Source of the DNA: Synechococcus sp. AG-679-D13
Lineage (GTDB): Bacteria; Cyanobacteriota; Cyanobacteriia; PCC-6307; Cyanobiaceae
Assembly: GCA_003210735.1 (NCBI GenBank)
Contig: QCUM01000001.1
Location: forward strand, 1-64,000
Reading direction: 5' to 3'
Length of the DNA stretch: 64,000 bases
Below, one piece after another: positions 45,682 to 54,808 of the stretch (positions are counted from its first letter, which is position 1; each line of letters starts with the position of its first letter). A model generated the notes under the pieces. That model was not told where the DNA came from, did not search any database, and saw only the letters and a program-made list of their open reading frames with translations. The position numbers were made by a program, and so were the translations under genes.

Positions 45682-47103
45682 ATGTCCAACAAATCCCACT
45701 TCGGTCTGATCGGCCTCGGTGTGATGGGCGAAAATCTCGTCCTTAACGCTGAGCGCAACGGTTTCTCGAGCGTCGTCTACAACCGCACCTACGCCAAAAC
45801 AGAGGATTTCCTCAGCGGCCGTGGTCAGGGCAAGCAAATCCAGGGCGCCACCGATCTGCAGGATTTCGTCGGGAAGCTGGAGCGTCCGCGGCGCATTCTG
45901 ATGATGGTGAAGGCAGGCCCTGCTGTGGATGCCGTTGTGGAGCAGATCTCGCCTTTCCTTGAGGAGGGCGACCTCCTCATTGACGGTGGCAACTCCGACT
46001 ATCACGACACCGAACGGCGAGTGAAGCAGCTGGAAAGCCGTAGTTTCGGCTTCATCGGGATGGGCGTTTCGGGTGGCGCCAAGGGCGCACTCGAAGGTCC
46101 CAGCATGATGCCCGGTGGAACGAAAGCGTCCTATGACGCCATCGAAAGCCTGGTGAACAAAATGGCCGCCCAGGTGGATGACGGCCCATGCGTCACCTAC
46201 ATCGGCCCCGGTGGTTCCGGCCACCTGGTCAAGACCGTCCACAACGGGATCGAATACGGGATTGAACAAATCCTGGCTGAGGGATATGACCTGATGAAAC
46301 GGGTCAAGGGGATGACCGGCGAACAGATGGCCGATGTGTTCGCCCATTGGAACGCCAGTGAAGAACTCTCCTCTTACCTGGTGGAGATCACCGAGGTCTG
46401 TCTCCGCACCAAGGACCCTCTGGATGGAGCCGATCTGGTTGAAAAGATCGTGGATCAGGCCGGTCAGAAGGGAACGGGTCTCTGGACCGTGGTCACGGCT
46501 CTGAAGATGGGAGCTTCTGTGCCTACCATCTATGCCTCACTCAACGGGCGGGTGATGAGCTCGCTGAAGCCCCAGCGAGTCAAGGCTGAATCGGTGTTCA
46601 AACCGCTGCCGATCAAGGATTTCGATCTGGGCAGCATCGACGATGGAATGGCTCCTCTGATGGATGCCACGGTTCTCAGCTGCATCGCGAGCTATGCCCA
46701 GGGCATGGAGCTGCTGCGCATCGCCTCACAGGACCTCGATTACGAGCTTCACATGCCTTCGATCGCTCAGATCTGGAAGGGCGGCTGCATCATCCGGGCT
46801 CAACTGCTTCAACGCATTCAGGACGCCTACAACCGTGACCCCCAGCTCTCCAACCTGATGCTGGATCCATGGTTCGTCGATCAGGTCAACCGTCGACTGC
46901 CTGGTCTGGCCCAGGTTGTGGCCGGTGCTGCCCAGTCCGGTATCCCCGTTCCCTGCTTCAGCAGCACCCTGGATTACATCAACAGCTACCGCACCGGACG
47001 CCTGCCTCAGAACCTGGTGCAGGCGATGCGTGACTGCTTCGGCTCCCACACCTACCAGCGGCTGGACAAGGAGGGTGCCTTCCACACCGAGTGGCTCGGT
47101 TGA
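45682..47103 (+). CDS. gnd: 6-Phosphogluconate dehydrogenase (decarboxylating)
   Basis: A 473-residue NADP enzyme of the oxidative pentose phosphate pathway. FGLIGLGVMGENLVLNAERN is the Rossmann motif; DGGNSDYHDTERR, GVSGGAKGALEGPSMMPGG and the active-site Lys in GHLVKTVHNGIEYG are visible. The C-terminal KEGAFHTEWLG tail is typical. ATG at 45682 (MSNKSHFG); a longer start at 45661 is less likely. Next gene is pgl, 11 bases away. Confidence 0.96.
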   Translation: MSNKSHFGLIGLGVMGENLVLNAERNGFSSVVYNRTYAKTEDFLSGRGQGKQIQGATDLQDFVGKLERPRRILMMVKAGPAVDAVVEQISPFLEEGDLLIDGGNSDYHDTERRVKQLESRSFGFIGMGVSGGAKGALEGPSMMPGGTKASYDAIESLVNKMAAQVDDGPCVTYIGPGGSGHLVKTVHNGIEYGIEQILAEGYDLMKRVKGMTGEQMADVFAHWNASEELSSYLVEITEVCLRTKDPLDGADLVEKIVDQAGQKGTGLWTVVTALKMGASVPTIYASLNGRVMSSLKPQRVKAESVFKPLPIKDFDLGSIDDGMAPLMDATVLSCIASYAQGMELLRIASQDLDYELHMPSIAQIWKGGCIIRAQLLQRIQDAYNRDPQLSNLMLDPWFVDQVNRRLPGLAQVVAGAAQSGIPVPCFSSTLDYINSYRTGRLPQNLVQAMRDCFGSHTYQRLDKEGAFHTEWLG

Positions 47104-47114
47104 GCTGAACGCTG

Positions 47115-47828
47115 ATGACCGATTACCGCATCGAGCGGGCCAGCGATGCAGATGCACTGGCCCGCATGGCAGCTGACTGGATTGCAGCGCAGATCAGTCT
47201 TGTGCTCGATCAACGAGATCGGTGCTGCATTGCTCTTTCCGGAGGCAGCACCCCAGCTCGTGCCTACAGCCTGCTGGGTCAGGAACGACTGCCATGGGAC
47301 CGTGTTGATGTGGTTCTGGGAGATGAGCGCTGGGTGGCGGCGGACGATCCCTCCAGCAACGCCCTCATGCTTCGTCAAACCCTGATGAAGCAGGGTCCGG
47401 GCTCCGCTGCCGTCTTTCATCCAGTTCCCACGATCGATCTGGCAAATGCTGAGGCCAGTGCTGCAGCGCTGGCTGAGCTGTCAAATCGACTCTGTTCCGG
47501 CGAACCGCCGGTGTTTGACGTGATGCTGTTGGGACTTGGGGATGATGGCCACACCGCTTCGCTGTTCCCCCGAACCGAGGCCACAACCATCACGGATCAA
47601 TGGGCAACCGTGGGGCGTGGAAAGGGATTGGACCGGATCACCCTCACGGCTCCCGTCCTCAGCGCCGCTCGTGAGGTCATCTTCCTGGTGAGCGGTACTG
47701 GGAAGCGTCAAGCGCTACAGCGTCTGGTTGATCAGCAGGAATCCCCCGAGCGGACCCCCGCCAAGCTGGTTTCCCCTGCTAAGCCAGTCTTGATCCTTGC
47801 TGATCAAGATGCAGCCTCCGGTCTCTGA
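47115..47828 (+). CDS. pgl: 6-Phosphogluconolactonase
   Basis: A 237-residue lactonase that hydrolyses 6-phosphogluconolactone, the step before gnd. IALSGGSTPARAYSLLGQE, VVLGDERWVAADDPSSNA and VMLLGLGDDGHTASLFP are the DevB-type glucosamine-6-P isomerase-like signatures. The gene follows gnd on the same strand. Its last 20 bases overlap the CIA30-family gene. Confidence 0.95.
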   Translation: MTDYRIERASDADALARMAADWIAAQISLVLDQRDRCCIALSGGSTPARAYSLLGQERLPWDRVDVVLGDERWVAADDPSSNALMLRQTLMKQGPGSAAVFHPVPTIDLANAEASAAALAELSNRLCSGEPPVFDVMLLGLGDDGHTASLFPRTEATTITDQWATVGRGKGLDRITLTAPVLSAAREVIFLVSGTGKRQALQRLVDQQESPERTPAKLVSPAKPVLILADQDAASGL

Positions 47829-48381
47829 TCTGCCCGCAGGGCAGGTGCTTTTTGAAGGTGCGGCTTTCGCAGAGTGGTCCAGCCTCAACGACACGATCAT
47901 GGGCGGGCGTTCCAAAGCTGGCTGTCGGGTTGTCTCCGACGGTTTGCTGTTGGAAGGCGAATTGATCGAGCAAGGTGGTGGCTTTGTCAGCTGCCGTTCT
48001 CCGAGGTTGCAGCCGCCGCTGGATCTGTCGCCCTATTCCGCCATCCAACTTGATGTGGAGGCGGAGGGTCGGACCCTCAAAATCGCCCTGGGTTGCCGGG
48101 ATGGCGCACTGGGTCTGACGGAGCTGATACCAGGAGGCTTGCGCTGGGTGGTGGATGTGACCACCCTCAGCGAAGGTGTGACGCGGCTGACCGTTCCGTT
48201 CAGTGATCTTCGCCCCACCATCCGTGCCAAACCGGTGGGGTTGCCGTTGCGTTTCGACCGTTCAGCCATCAGCCGCATCCAGTTGCTCCATTCCAAATTC
48301 GGCGACGATGGCTCGCTCAATCGAGGTTTCCGCGCTGGACCGATCCGAATGTTGGTCCGTACCATCCGCGCCTTGCCATAA
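47809..48381 (+). CDS. CIA30 (NDUFAF1) family protein
   Basis: A 190-residue beta-sandwich protein. FAEWSSLNDTIMGGRSKAGCRV, the GGFVSCRSPRLQPPLDLS region and an internal RFDRSAISRIQLLHSKFG match the CIA30 pattern; DTIMGGxS is the family hallmark. Mitochondrial relatives assist complex I assembly, and cyanobacterial ones may serve NDH-1 or a carbohydrate-binding role. ATG at 47809 (MQPPVSDLPAGQ). Confidence 0.85.
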   Translation: MQPPVSDLPAGQVLFEGAAFAEWSSLNDTIMGGRSKAGCRVVSDGLLLEGELIEQGGGFVSCRSPRLQPPLDLSPYSAIQLDVEAEGRTLKIALGCRDGALGLTELIPGGLRWVVDVTTLSEGVTRLTVPFSDLRPTIRAKPVGLPLRFDRSAISRIQLLHSKFGDDGSLNRGFRAGPIRMLVRTIRALP

Positions 48382-48385
48382 CGCG

Positions 48386-48751
48386 ATGGACCTACTGGTG
48401 CTGATCGCCAAGACCGCTGACGTCTGCCGGAAGCCCTGGCGGCACGCTGTGGTGTTGGTGGATCCCTCAGCAGCTGTCGAACTGGACGATTTGAACGTAC
48501 GAATTGAATGTCGCGACGGGGAAGGGAAGCGCCAAACCGAACTTGACCTCGCACTCGAGGTGTATCGCAGCGGAGCCGAAATCAACCTGATGCTCAGCTG
48601 GTGGGATCACCCCAACCGCCCCCTGCTCTGGCATGGGAGGCACGCGGTGTGGATGAGTGGTGAAACAGGTGAACGGTGCAGCGCTCCTGCTGATGCTGCG
48701 CCGATCGAGGCTCTGGGTCGACGTCTCCGCTCCCTGCTTCAGCCCGACTGA
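48386..48751 (+). CDS. Hypothetical protein
   Basis: A 121-residue ORF from ATG at 48386 (MDLLVLIAKTADVCRKPWRH), five bases after the CIA30 stop. It is mixed alpha/beta with an RRLRSLLQPD C-terminus, no signal peptide and no recognised domain. The same frame is open further upstream, but that part is antisense-like shadow of the CIA30 gene. Confidence 0.65.
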   Translation: MDLLVLIAKTADVCRKPWRHAVVLVDPSAAVELDDLNVRIECRDGEGKRQTELDLALEVYRSGAEINLMLSWWDHPNRPLLWHGRHAVWMSGETGERCSAPADAAPIEALGRRLRSLLQPD

Positions 48752-48764
48752 TCAATACCACTGA

Positions 48765-50438
48765 TCAATCCGGCTGATCGGTGACGGCGCCACGGCTTGA
48801 ACTCGAAACGAGTCGGGAATATTTGCCGAGTATTCCTGTTCGATAGCGCGGAGTGGGACGTGTCCAGATGGAACGACGACGCTCGAGTTCAGCGTCATCA
48901 ACATTCAGCTGCAGCAAGAGTTGATCCGCATCCACGGTGATGCTGTCGCCCTCATGAACCAGACCGATGGTTCCACCCACAGCAGCTTCCGGCGCAACGT
49001 GACCCACAACAAGTCCGTAGGAGCCACCGCTGAAGCGACCATCGGTGATCAGGGCCACTTTTTCTCCCAGACCCTGGCCAACAATCGCTGATGTCGGTGA
49101 AAGCATTTCGCGCATGCCGGGACCTCCAACGGGTCCCTCGTAGCGAACTACCACCACATCCCCAGCCTTGATCTGGCGGTCGAGAATGGCGGCCAGGCAG
49201 GTTTCCTCGCTTTCAAACACCCTGGCGGGTCCTGTCAGAACAGGTGTTTTCACTCCACTGATCTTGGCGACACTCCCCTCCTGAGCAAGGTTTCCCTTAA
49301 GGATCGCCAGGTGACCTTTTTGATAAAGCGGTCTGGAAATCGGCCGGATCACGTCCTGATTGGCGGGAGGCTCAGAAGGAACTTTGGCCAGAAGTTCCCG
49401 AAGCGTTTTTCCTTCGATGGTGCGGCAATCGCCGTGCAGCAGTCCGGCATCCAGCAGCTGTTTCATCACCTGCGGAATTCCACCAGCCCGATGAAGATCA
49501 ACCGTCACGTAGCGGCCGCTTGGCTTGAGATCGCAGAACACCGGCACCCGCTGGCGAATGGCCTCAAAGTCATCGATGCTCAATGTCACACCTGCTGTGC
49601 GAGCTATCGCAAGCAGGTGAAGAACGGAGTTGGTCGATCCCCCCACAGCCATGATCACGCTGATCGCGTTCTCGAAGGCTTCCCGGGTCAGCAGATCCAG
49701 AGGACGAATGTTGGCCTTCACCGCCTTCAAAAGCACCTCGGCTGAGCGAGCTGCACTGTCGGCTTTTTCCTGGTCCTCAGCAGCCATGGTGGAACTGCAA
49801 GGCAAGCTGAGCCCCATCGTTTCGATGGCGGCGCTCATGGTGTTGGCCGTGAACATGCCACCACAACTTCCAGCGCCAGGACAGGCGTTTTTTTCAACAG
49901 CGATCAGCTGCTCTTCATCAATGTTGCCGTTGGTCAGCTGACCGACGGCTTCAAAAGCGCTCACCACGGTGAGATCGCAGCCGCCCAGTTTGCCCGGCTT
50001 GATCGTTCCTCCGTACACGAAGATCGCGGGGATGTTCATTCGGGCCATGGCGAGCATCGCCCCCGGCATGTTCTTGTCGCAGCCCCCAACGGCCAGCACC
50101 CCATCCATGCTCTGGCCGTTGCAGGCGGTTTCGATCGCGTCGGCGATCACTTCCCGGCTGACGAGGGAATACTTCATCCCCTCGGTTCCCATCGAGATGC
50201 CGTCGCTGACGGTGATGGTTCCGAACATCTGGGGCATGCCTCCAGCGTTACGGGCAGCAGCTTCAGCACGTTTGGAGAGATCGTTCAGCCCGACGTTGCA
50301 GGGTGTGATCGTGCTGTAACCGTTGGCAATACCCAGAATCGGCTTGCCGAAATCATCGTCGTCAAAGCCGACGGCCCGCAGCATGGCGCGGTTCGGTGAG
50401 CGCTGAATTCCTTTGGTGACGGCGTCGGAACGAAGCAT
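48765..50438 (-). CDS. ilvD: Dihydroxy-acid dehydratase
   Basis: A 557-residue Fe-S enzyme of branched-chain amino acid synthesis (dihydroxyisovalerate to ketoisovalerate). [19 protein letters not shown] and [19 protein letters not shown] carry cluster cysteines; [20 protein letters not shown] is near the C-terminus. ATG at 50438 ([20 protein letters not shown]) is preferred over an upstream codon at 50471. Separate transcript from the small membrane gene upstream. Confidence 0.96.
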   Translation of the reverse strand: MLRSDAVTKGIQRSPNRAMLRAVGFDDDDFGKPILGIANGYSTITPCNVGLNDLSKRAEAAARNAGGMPQMFGTITVSDGISMGTEGMKYSLVSREVIADAIETACNGQSMDGVLAVGGCDKNMPGAMLAMARMNIPAIFVYGGTIKPGKLGGCDLTVVSAFEAVGQLTNGNIDEEQLIAVEKNACPGAGSCGGMFTANTMSAAIETMGLSLPCSSTMAAEDQEKADSAARSAEVLLKAVKANIRPLDLLTREAFENAISVIMAVGGSTNSVLHLLAIARTAGVTLSIDDFEAIRQRVPVFCDLKPSGRYVTVDLHRAGGIPQVMKQLLDAGLLHGDCRTIEGKTLRELLAKVPSEPPANQDVIRPISRPLYQKGHLAILKGNLAQEGSVAKISGVKTPVLTGPARVFESEETCLAAILDRQIKAGDVVVVRYEGPVGGPGMREMLSPTSAIVGQGLGEKVALITDGRFSGGSYGLVVGHVAPEAAVGGTIGLVHEGDSITVDADQLLLQLNVDDAELERRRSIWTRPTPRYRTGILGKYSRLVSSSSRGAVTDQPD

Positions 50439-50483
50439 GAGCCTGGGAATTGGCCTGGGCAATCTCGCCAACCTACCGACCGC

Positions 50484-50762
50484 TCAGTCGTCGGATCCGA
50501 GCCGTTCCAGCTGGGCCCGCACCCGGTCAATCTCTGCGTTCAATTTCTCAACACGCTCTTCCAGAAGACCGCCACCACTGGGTTCCAAAACCTCTGAACC
50601 GTCCTGCATTCGAGGGGCATGAAGCATGGCCTGGTGGTGGTTGACTCGCCGGCGTCGATCCGCCTCGTTCAGCAGCCACCAAGCGAGTCCCGCGGCACCA
50701 AACAAGGCCCCGGTGACAAGAGTGGCGAAGGTTCCTGAACTGCTGGGGTGGTGTTGGCTCAT
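50484..50762 (-). CDS. Small single-span membrane protein
   Basis: A 92-residue protein with an N-terminal transmembrane helix (FATLVTGALFGAAGLAWWLL) and a C-terminal charged coiled coil (LLEERVEKLNAEIDRVRAQL). No family recognised. It may be a membrane-anchored adaptor. It is upstream of ilvD on the same strand, about 45 bases away. Confidence 0.65.
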   Translation of the reverse strand: MSQHHPSSSGTFATLVTGALFGAAGLAWWLLNEADRRRRVNHHQAMLHAPRMQDGSEVLEPSGGGLLEERVEKLNAEIDRVRAQLERLGSDD

Positions 50763-50798
50763 CGTTGGAAACGTCTTGATGAAAATCTAGTCATAGCC

Positions 50799-51404
50799 TC
50801 AGCTTCTGATCTGCAGACGTCGCACAGGGTCACCGATACCTGGGTCGATCTGGCCCTCGCCATCGACCCCTTCATCAATACAGGCCGTGTGAAGGGTGAG
50901 ATCAGAGATCTCTTCCCCAAGCCGCTTTAAGCCGGGGCTGGAGCAGAGAGCTGTGATCAAACGCAGGCGACGACCGTCGACACCGAGCTCCTGCAACTGG
51001 CGCAGGTGCATGAGAATAGCCTCGCCATCACCGATTTGATCCACAAACAGGATCACTCCGGCATTGGCTTCGATCGACGAAGGAACTCCGTTGAGACAGA
51101 GCGACGCTTCCGGCAGAACACTGCGGGCTCCCTGCCAGAGTTCAAGCCCGACAGGGAGTGTGGGAATGGCCAGGAGTGGAACTCCCGCCTCCACAACTGT
51201 TCCCTCTGTCTCGGAGAGAGGTGTTGGCACACGTTCCTTTCGATGGGGCAGCCAATCGCGAAGGGCCTCGTAGGTGAGCCAGCGCCCCAGCTCCTGCATC
51301 GCTGTGGCATACAGCGCTGGTGGTGTGTCGCGATGGCGCAACATCGTCAACCAGTGACCGATCAGGGGATGGGGTGGCACCACCACACGCAGACTCATCG
51401 CCAT
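50799..51404 (-). CDS. upp: Uracil phosphoribosyltransferase-like protein
   Basis: A 201-residue protein of the UPRT fold: VVVPPHPLIGHWLTMLRHRD, LYATAMQELGRWLTYEAL and LLAIPTLPVGLELWQGARSV align with the salvage enzyme. The PRPP loop, normally LDPMLATGGS-like, reads ILFVDQIGDGEAIL. The C-terminal HTACIDEGVDGEGQIDPGIGD matches the uracil-binding end. Function as an active UPRT is therefore doubtful; it could be a regulatory or altered transferase. Confidence 0.75.
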   Translation of the reverse strand: MAMSLRVVVPPHPLIGHWLTMLRHRDTPPALYATAMQELGRWLTYEALRDWLPHRKERVPTPLSETEGTVVEAGVPLLAIPTLPVGLELWQGARSVLPEASLCLNGVPSSIEANAGVILFVDQIGDGEAILMHLRQLQELGVDGRRLRLITALCSSPGLKRLGEEISDLTLHTACIDEGVDGEGQIDPGIGDPVRRLQIRS

Positions 51405-51460
51405 ATCGCCTCGTTCCGTCGGCAGCTGCCATAACGTGATCGTTCAAGTTACCGGCTCCG

Positions 51461-51970
51461 ATGCAGCTTGTTCTTCGCCCGGTGTCCCTGTTCACAGCGG
51501 TTCTCGTTGGTTTCTTCGCCTTGGTATGGCCTGGAACAGCTGAGGCGATCACCGCTCCTGAACTTCGGGGGCAGCGAGCCGTTCAGGAAATTACGGCTGA
51601 TATGCACGGCCTCGATCTGAAGGAGAAGGAGTTTCTCAAGGCGGATCTTCGCGACGTGAATCTCAGCGATACCGATCTGCGAGGTGCAGTGATCAACACC
51701 TCACAACTTCAGGGAGCCGATCTTCGCGGTGCAGACCTGTCCGATGTGGTCGGCTTCGCCAGCCGTTTCGATGGGGCTGACCTGCGCAATGCGAATTTCA
51801 CCAACGCGATGCTGATGCAAAGCCGTTTTGCTGACGCTGAGATTGAAGGCACCGACTTCACCAACGCGGTGATGGACCTCCCCCAACAGAAAGCACTTTG
51901 CGCAAGGGCCGATGGGGTCAATGCCGTGACAGGTATCTCAACGAGAGACAGCCTCGGCTGTCGTTCCTGA
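51461..51970 (+). CDS. Lumenal/periplasmic pentapeptide-repeat protein
   Basis: A 169-residue protein with a signal peptide (LFTAVLVGFFALVWPGTAEA, cleaved before ITAPEL). The mature part is a right-handed beta-helix of A(D/N)LxX repeats (ADLRGADLSDV, ADLRNANFTNAMLMQ, TDFTNAVMD). Such lumenal proteins are common in cyanobacteria; no catalytic motif. It precedes the CobW-type gene by three bases on the same strand. Confidence 0.87.
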   Translation: MQLVLRPVSLFTAVLVGFFALVWPGTAEAITAPELRGQRAVQEITADMHGLDLKEKEFLKADLRDVNLSDTDLRGAVINTSQLQGADLRGADLSDVVGFASRFDGADLRNANFTNAMLMQSRFADAEIEGTDFTNAVMDLPQQKALCARADGVNAVTGISTRDSLGCRS

Positions 51971-51973
51971 TCA

Positions 51974-53092
51974 ATGCCCAAACGCATTCCGGTCACCGTC
52001 GTCACCGGCTTTCTCGGAGCTGGCAAGACAACGATTTTGCGGCACCTGCTCACCCAAAGTGGCCAACGCCTTGCGGTGATGGTCAACGAGTTTGGAAGCG
52101 TTGGTCTCGATGGAGACCTGATCCGCAGTTGCGGTTTCTGTCCGGATGATGAGGTTGATGGCCGACTGGTTGAACTGAATAACGGCTGCCTTTGTTGCAC
52201 TGTTCAGGATGATTTTCTGCCCACGATGCAGACATTGCTGAAACGGGCTGATGATCTGGACGGCATCGTTGTCGAGACCAGTGGACTGGCGCTGCCTCGG
52301 CCGTTGCTACAAGCCTTGGACTGGCCGGAGATCAGAAATCGCGTGCATGTGAATGGGGTTGTCACCCTGGTGGATGGGGAGGCCCTCGCCGCTGGCAGCC
52401 CCGTGGCTGACATGAAGGCTCTCGAGCGCCAGCGCGAGGAGGATCCAAGCCTTGATCACATCACCGCCATCGACGATCTGTTTCACGATCAGCTTCAAGC
52501 AGCGGATCTGGTGTTGATCAGCCGGGCTGATCAACTACAAGCGGATCAACTGTCTGCACTTCAGAGCGAGCTGGAGCAACAGGTCAGGAAGGGAACCGCC
52601 TTTCTTCCTGTGGCTCAGGGAAAGGTCGACACCTCAGTTGTGCTGGGTCTGGACCATCACCCCGCTCAGAATGATGTCGATGGGGAGGATCATGGCCAAC
52701 ACCATCACGGCCAGCACCATCACGGCCATCACCAGCACCACGATGACGAGCACGATCATCACGATCACAGCCACGTTGACGTCGTGGGACGTGGCGTGCA
52801 GATCGAGGCTGCGCTGGATCGGCTCAGCCTGGAATCACTGCTGCCCCCACTGGTGAGCGAACATCAGGTTCTGCGGCTCAAAGGGCGTCTCTGGATACCG
52901 GGAAAAACATTGCCGTTGCAGATACAAATGGTGGGTCCAAGGTTGAACAGCTGGTTTGAAGCGGCTCCAGAACGGGCATGGAAACCGGCTGGCGGAGCTG
53001 GTGTCGATCTTGTTGTGCTGGCATTACAGAAGGGAGCAGCAGATGCGATCGAATCTGCGGTACAAAAACTGGCGCAAAGCACATCGACTTAG
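51974..53092 (+). CDS. CobW/ZNG family metal-chaperone GTPase with His-rich insert
   Basis: A 372-residue G3E GTPase. P-loop TGFLGAGKTT (11-20), the Zn/Co-binding CxCC motif in LNNGCLCCTV (72-75), a CGFC pair (53-56), and guanine-recognition region SRADQLQADQ. A linker at about 240-267 has 16 histidines among 28 residues, probably a metal buffer. The C-terminal CobW domain (LRLKGRLWIPGKTLPLQIQM) is complete. Probable role: Zn or Co insertion. No metal regulator is adjacent. Confidence 0.88.
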   Translation: MPKRIPVTVVTGFLGAGKTTILRHLLTQSGQRLAVMVNEFGSVGLDGDLIRSCGFCPDDEVDGRLVELNNGCLCCTVQDDFLPTMQTLLKRADDLDGIVVETSGLALPRPLLQALDWPEIRNRVHVNGVVTLVDGEALAAGSPVADMKALERQREEDPSLDHITAIDDLFHDQLQAADLVLISRADQLQADQLSALQSELEQQVRKGTAFLPVAQGKVDTSVVLGLDHHPAQNDVDGEDHGQHHHGQHHHGHHQHHDDEHDHHDHSHVDVVGRGVQIEAALDRLSLESLLPPLVSEHQVLRLKGRLWIPGKTLPLQIQMVGPRLNSWFEAAPERAWKPAGGAGVDLVVLALQKGAADAIESAVQKLAQSTST

Positions 53093-53285
53093 TAGTTAGC
53101 GGAGATCTGACGCGACGGATTGGATCATGCACTGAGAAAAATCCCAGACGGAAACCGATCAACTTTTAAACAACAGGAAGAGCGATCTATTTCACAATAA
53201 AAAGCTTGATCACCACAACCATTCCAAACAATGATTTTGCAATCAAGATAGTATCGCTAAAATACGCAACTTAGACACGAATCCA

Positions 53286-53504
53286 ATGCTCAGCAGATTT
53301 CCTGCAATCCGGAGAATCGGAATTTATACCACATTAAGCTACATTGCATTAGTTTTCGTCAACAACAGTGGCTACAAACTTGAAAACATGTGGATCATTT
53401 ATGCCCCAATGTTCGTTACTGTCTATGTCTTCTCAAGATGGGTTGATAGCAAGCTACCTGCTGATTCAACAAAAGATCAAAAGACGCAAAACGAAGAGAA
53501 TTGA
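53286..53504 (+). CDS. Small membrane protein
   Basis: A 72-residue ORF with two hydrophobic segments (IGIYTTLSYIALVFVNNS and MWIIYAPMFVTVYVFS) and a polar C-terminus (DSTKDQKTQNEEN). No family recognised. It opens an A+T-richer stretch and has no close partner. Confidence 0.55.
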   Translation: MLSRFPAIRRIGIYTTLSYIALVFVNNSGYKLENMWIIYAPMFVTVYVFSRWVDSKLPADSTKDQKTQNEEN

Positions 53505-53724
53505 TCAAGAAGGCAGCTAACAGAGCACAAAAAATAAATCTCGCGCCAATCTTGACTTGCCCTTAACGATACTACTAAGCCATGTATATTTTCCAGAGAG
53601 AGCCAAAACAAGCAAGTGAAACCACCATCAAATAAAGGCTCTGCGCTACAAGACATGAACGCCTCAAGAGCAGCAAACCTAATCGGGTTGTCATAGAATT
53701 AATGCTGCAATAATCTTCCCTTCC

Positions 53725-53886
53725 TTGAAACGGCTCCTAATCGTCCATAATCTAAAAACAGGGCAGGACATTATTCATGAATTCTGCGATATGGACTTTG
53801 CCTTTGAGCTGGTAGAAGGCAGCCCTGAGCCTGATATCAATGGAGACCTGGACGTGGAATCCAGGCTATTTTATCGACTTGACTGA
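53725..53886 (+). CDS. Candidate 53-residue micro-protein
   Basis: TTG start; the frame is open further 5' to a TAA. The peptide reads KRLLIVHNLKTGQDIIHEFC, then DMDFAFELVEGSPEPDINGD, then LDVESRLFYRLD, acidic and well mixed in composition. No AUG start and no clear ribosome binding site, so a shorter or different start is possible. The next frame starts five bases after its stop. Confidence 0.35.
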   Translation: MKRLLIVHNLKTGQDIIHEFCDMDFAFELVEGSPEPDINGDLDVESRLFYRLD

Positions 53887-53891
53887 CCTCA

Positions 53892-54056
53892 ATGGCATGC
53901 AATCGACACGATCAGATTGAAAACAAACACCTTATCATTCAGACCTTGGTCACCACTGATTTAATCTATCTTGAAATAATTGAACAATTTTTGCACGATG
54001 CACAAAGAGATTCACAAGAACCCTTGCACGCCCTGAAGCAATCAAGAACACAATAA
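53892..54056 (+). CDS. Candidate 54-residue micro-protein
   Basis: ATG start five bases after the previous frame's stop. The peptide begins MACNRHDQIENKHLIIQTLV, has an amphipathic helix (LIYLEIIEQFLHDAQRD) and ends LKQSRTQ. Helical and charged, it looks like a small soluble protein. Unknown family. Confidence 0.4.
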   Translation: MACNRHDQIENKHLIIQTLVTTDLIYLEIIEQFLHDAQRDSQEPLHALKQSRTQ

Positions 54057-54202
54057 ATACCATGACACATCAATACCTTTCCCCTGAAGCAAGGGCATTT
54101 AAAAATTCAAAATGTTCTAGGAGCAAATGATCAGGATTACAATTAAAAACCCAAGCTTTTAGATGCTTATACTACAAGTTAATTACAGATTCAGCCATCA
54201 AG

Positions 54203-54475
54203 ATGAAAGGCCTTGTCCCATTTTGCCTATTAAGCGTTGTTTTAATCTCCTGCGTTCAAACTGATAGCAGAACTGATTGTGCTCGCCTCCTCACGATCCG
54301 CAAAAACTCAAACTCTGACCAGAAAATCAAAGCCAGTGAATTACGAATGGAGCTTTCAAGGCGTATAAAAATTACGCCAAAGGAAGTTGATCTTTTTTGT
54401 ATTCACTATCTAGGCAAGACACCTGTTGTACGCCGCCTACATCCAAAGAAAACATCTAAATCCTTGCAAACATAA
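54203..54475 (+). CDS. Small lipoprotein
   Basis: A 90-residue ORF with a lipoprotein signal (VPFCLLSVVLISC, Cys17) and a Lys/Arg-rich mature part (KASELRMELSRRIKI, then VVRRLHPKKTSKS). Two other cysteines (Cys26, Cys66) could form a disulfide. No recognised domain. A hairpin GGCTC...GAGCC follows its stop without a T-run. Confidence 0.6.
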   Translation: MKGLVPFCLLSVVLISCVQTDSRTDCARLLTIRKNSNSDQKIKASELRMELSRRIKITPKEVDLFCIHYLGKTPVVRRLHPKKTSKSLQT

Positions 54476-54619
54476 TTCGGCTCAATCAGCGAATGATTGA
54501 TCAATTCAGAGCCAAAGCCTAAGCATCAATATCGCACGGAAACGGAAAAAATGGTATCACAGAATCCAGGAATTATTATCCAATAAAAAATAGCAACACT
54601 TTTCCCTTGAAATATAGCT

Positions 54620-54808
54620 CTATCTAAACGCCTTAGAAATCGGTTCTTCCTTGAATCGATAATCATTCATAAGACCACCTAGAATCATGTGCACAAAACG
54701 ATCATCAGCACCGGTCTCTTTTTGAAAATCTTGCAACAACTTAGAAACTGAATCAACTAATTCAGGAATCTCATTCTTCAACTGAGCTTTGCTTGGGTGA
54801 TAAACCAA
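54620..54808 (-). CDS. Small protein, paralogue of the gene at 40337-40633
   Basis: A 62-residue ORF (TTG start at 54808). LLQDFQKETGADDRFVHMIL followed by GGLMNDYRFK aligns to the C-terminus of the first-island protein, conserving G-A-x-D, I-L and D-Y-R. The N-terminal half (VYHPSKAQLKNEIPELVDSV) is unrelated. Unknown function; the helix pair with DYR may be a small interaction module. Confidence 0.6.
   Translation of the reverse strand: MVYHPSKAQLKNEIPELVDSVSKLLQDFQKETGADDRFVHMILGGLMNDYRFKEEPISKAFR

Larger units (their letters stand above)
53505..54202. other. Intergenic tract with micro-ORFs
   Basis: Almost 700 bases between a small membrane gene and a small lipoprotein gene. Two consecutive short frames (53725-53886 and 53892-54056) have protein-like composition and are listed separately. 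A third 22-codon frame follows at 54061-54129. No terminator, repeat or RNA was recognised. Confidence 0.5.
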
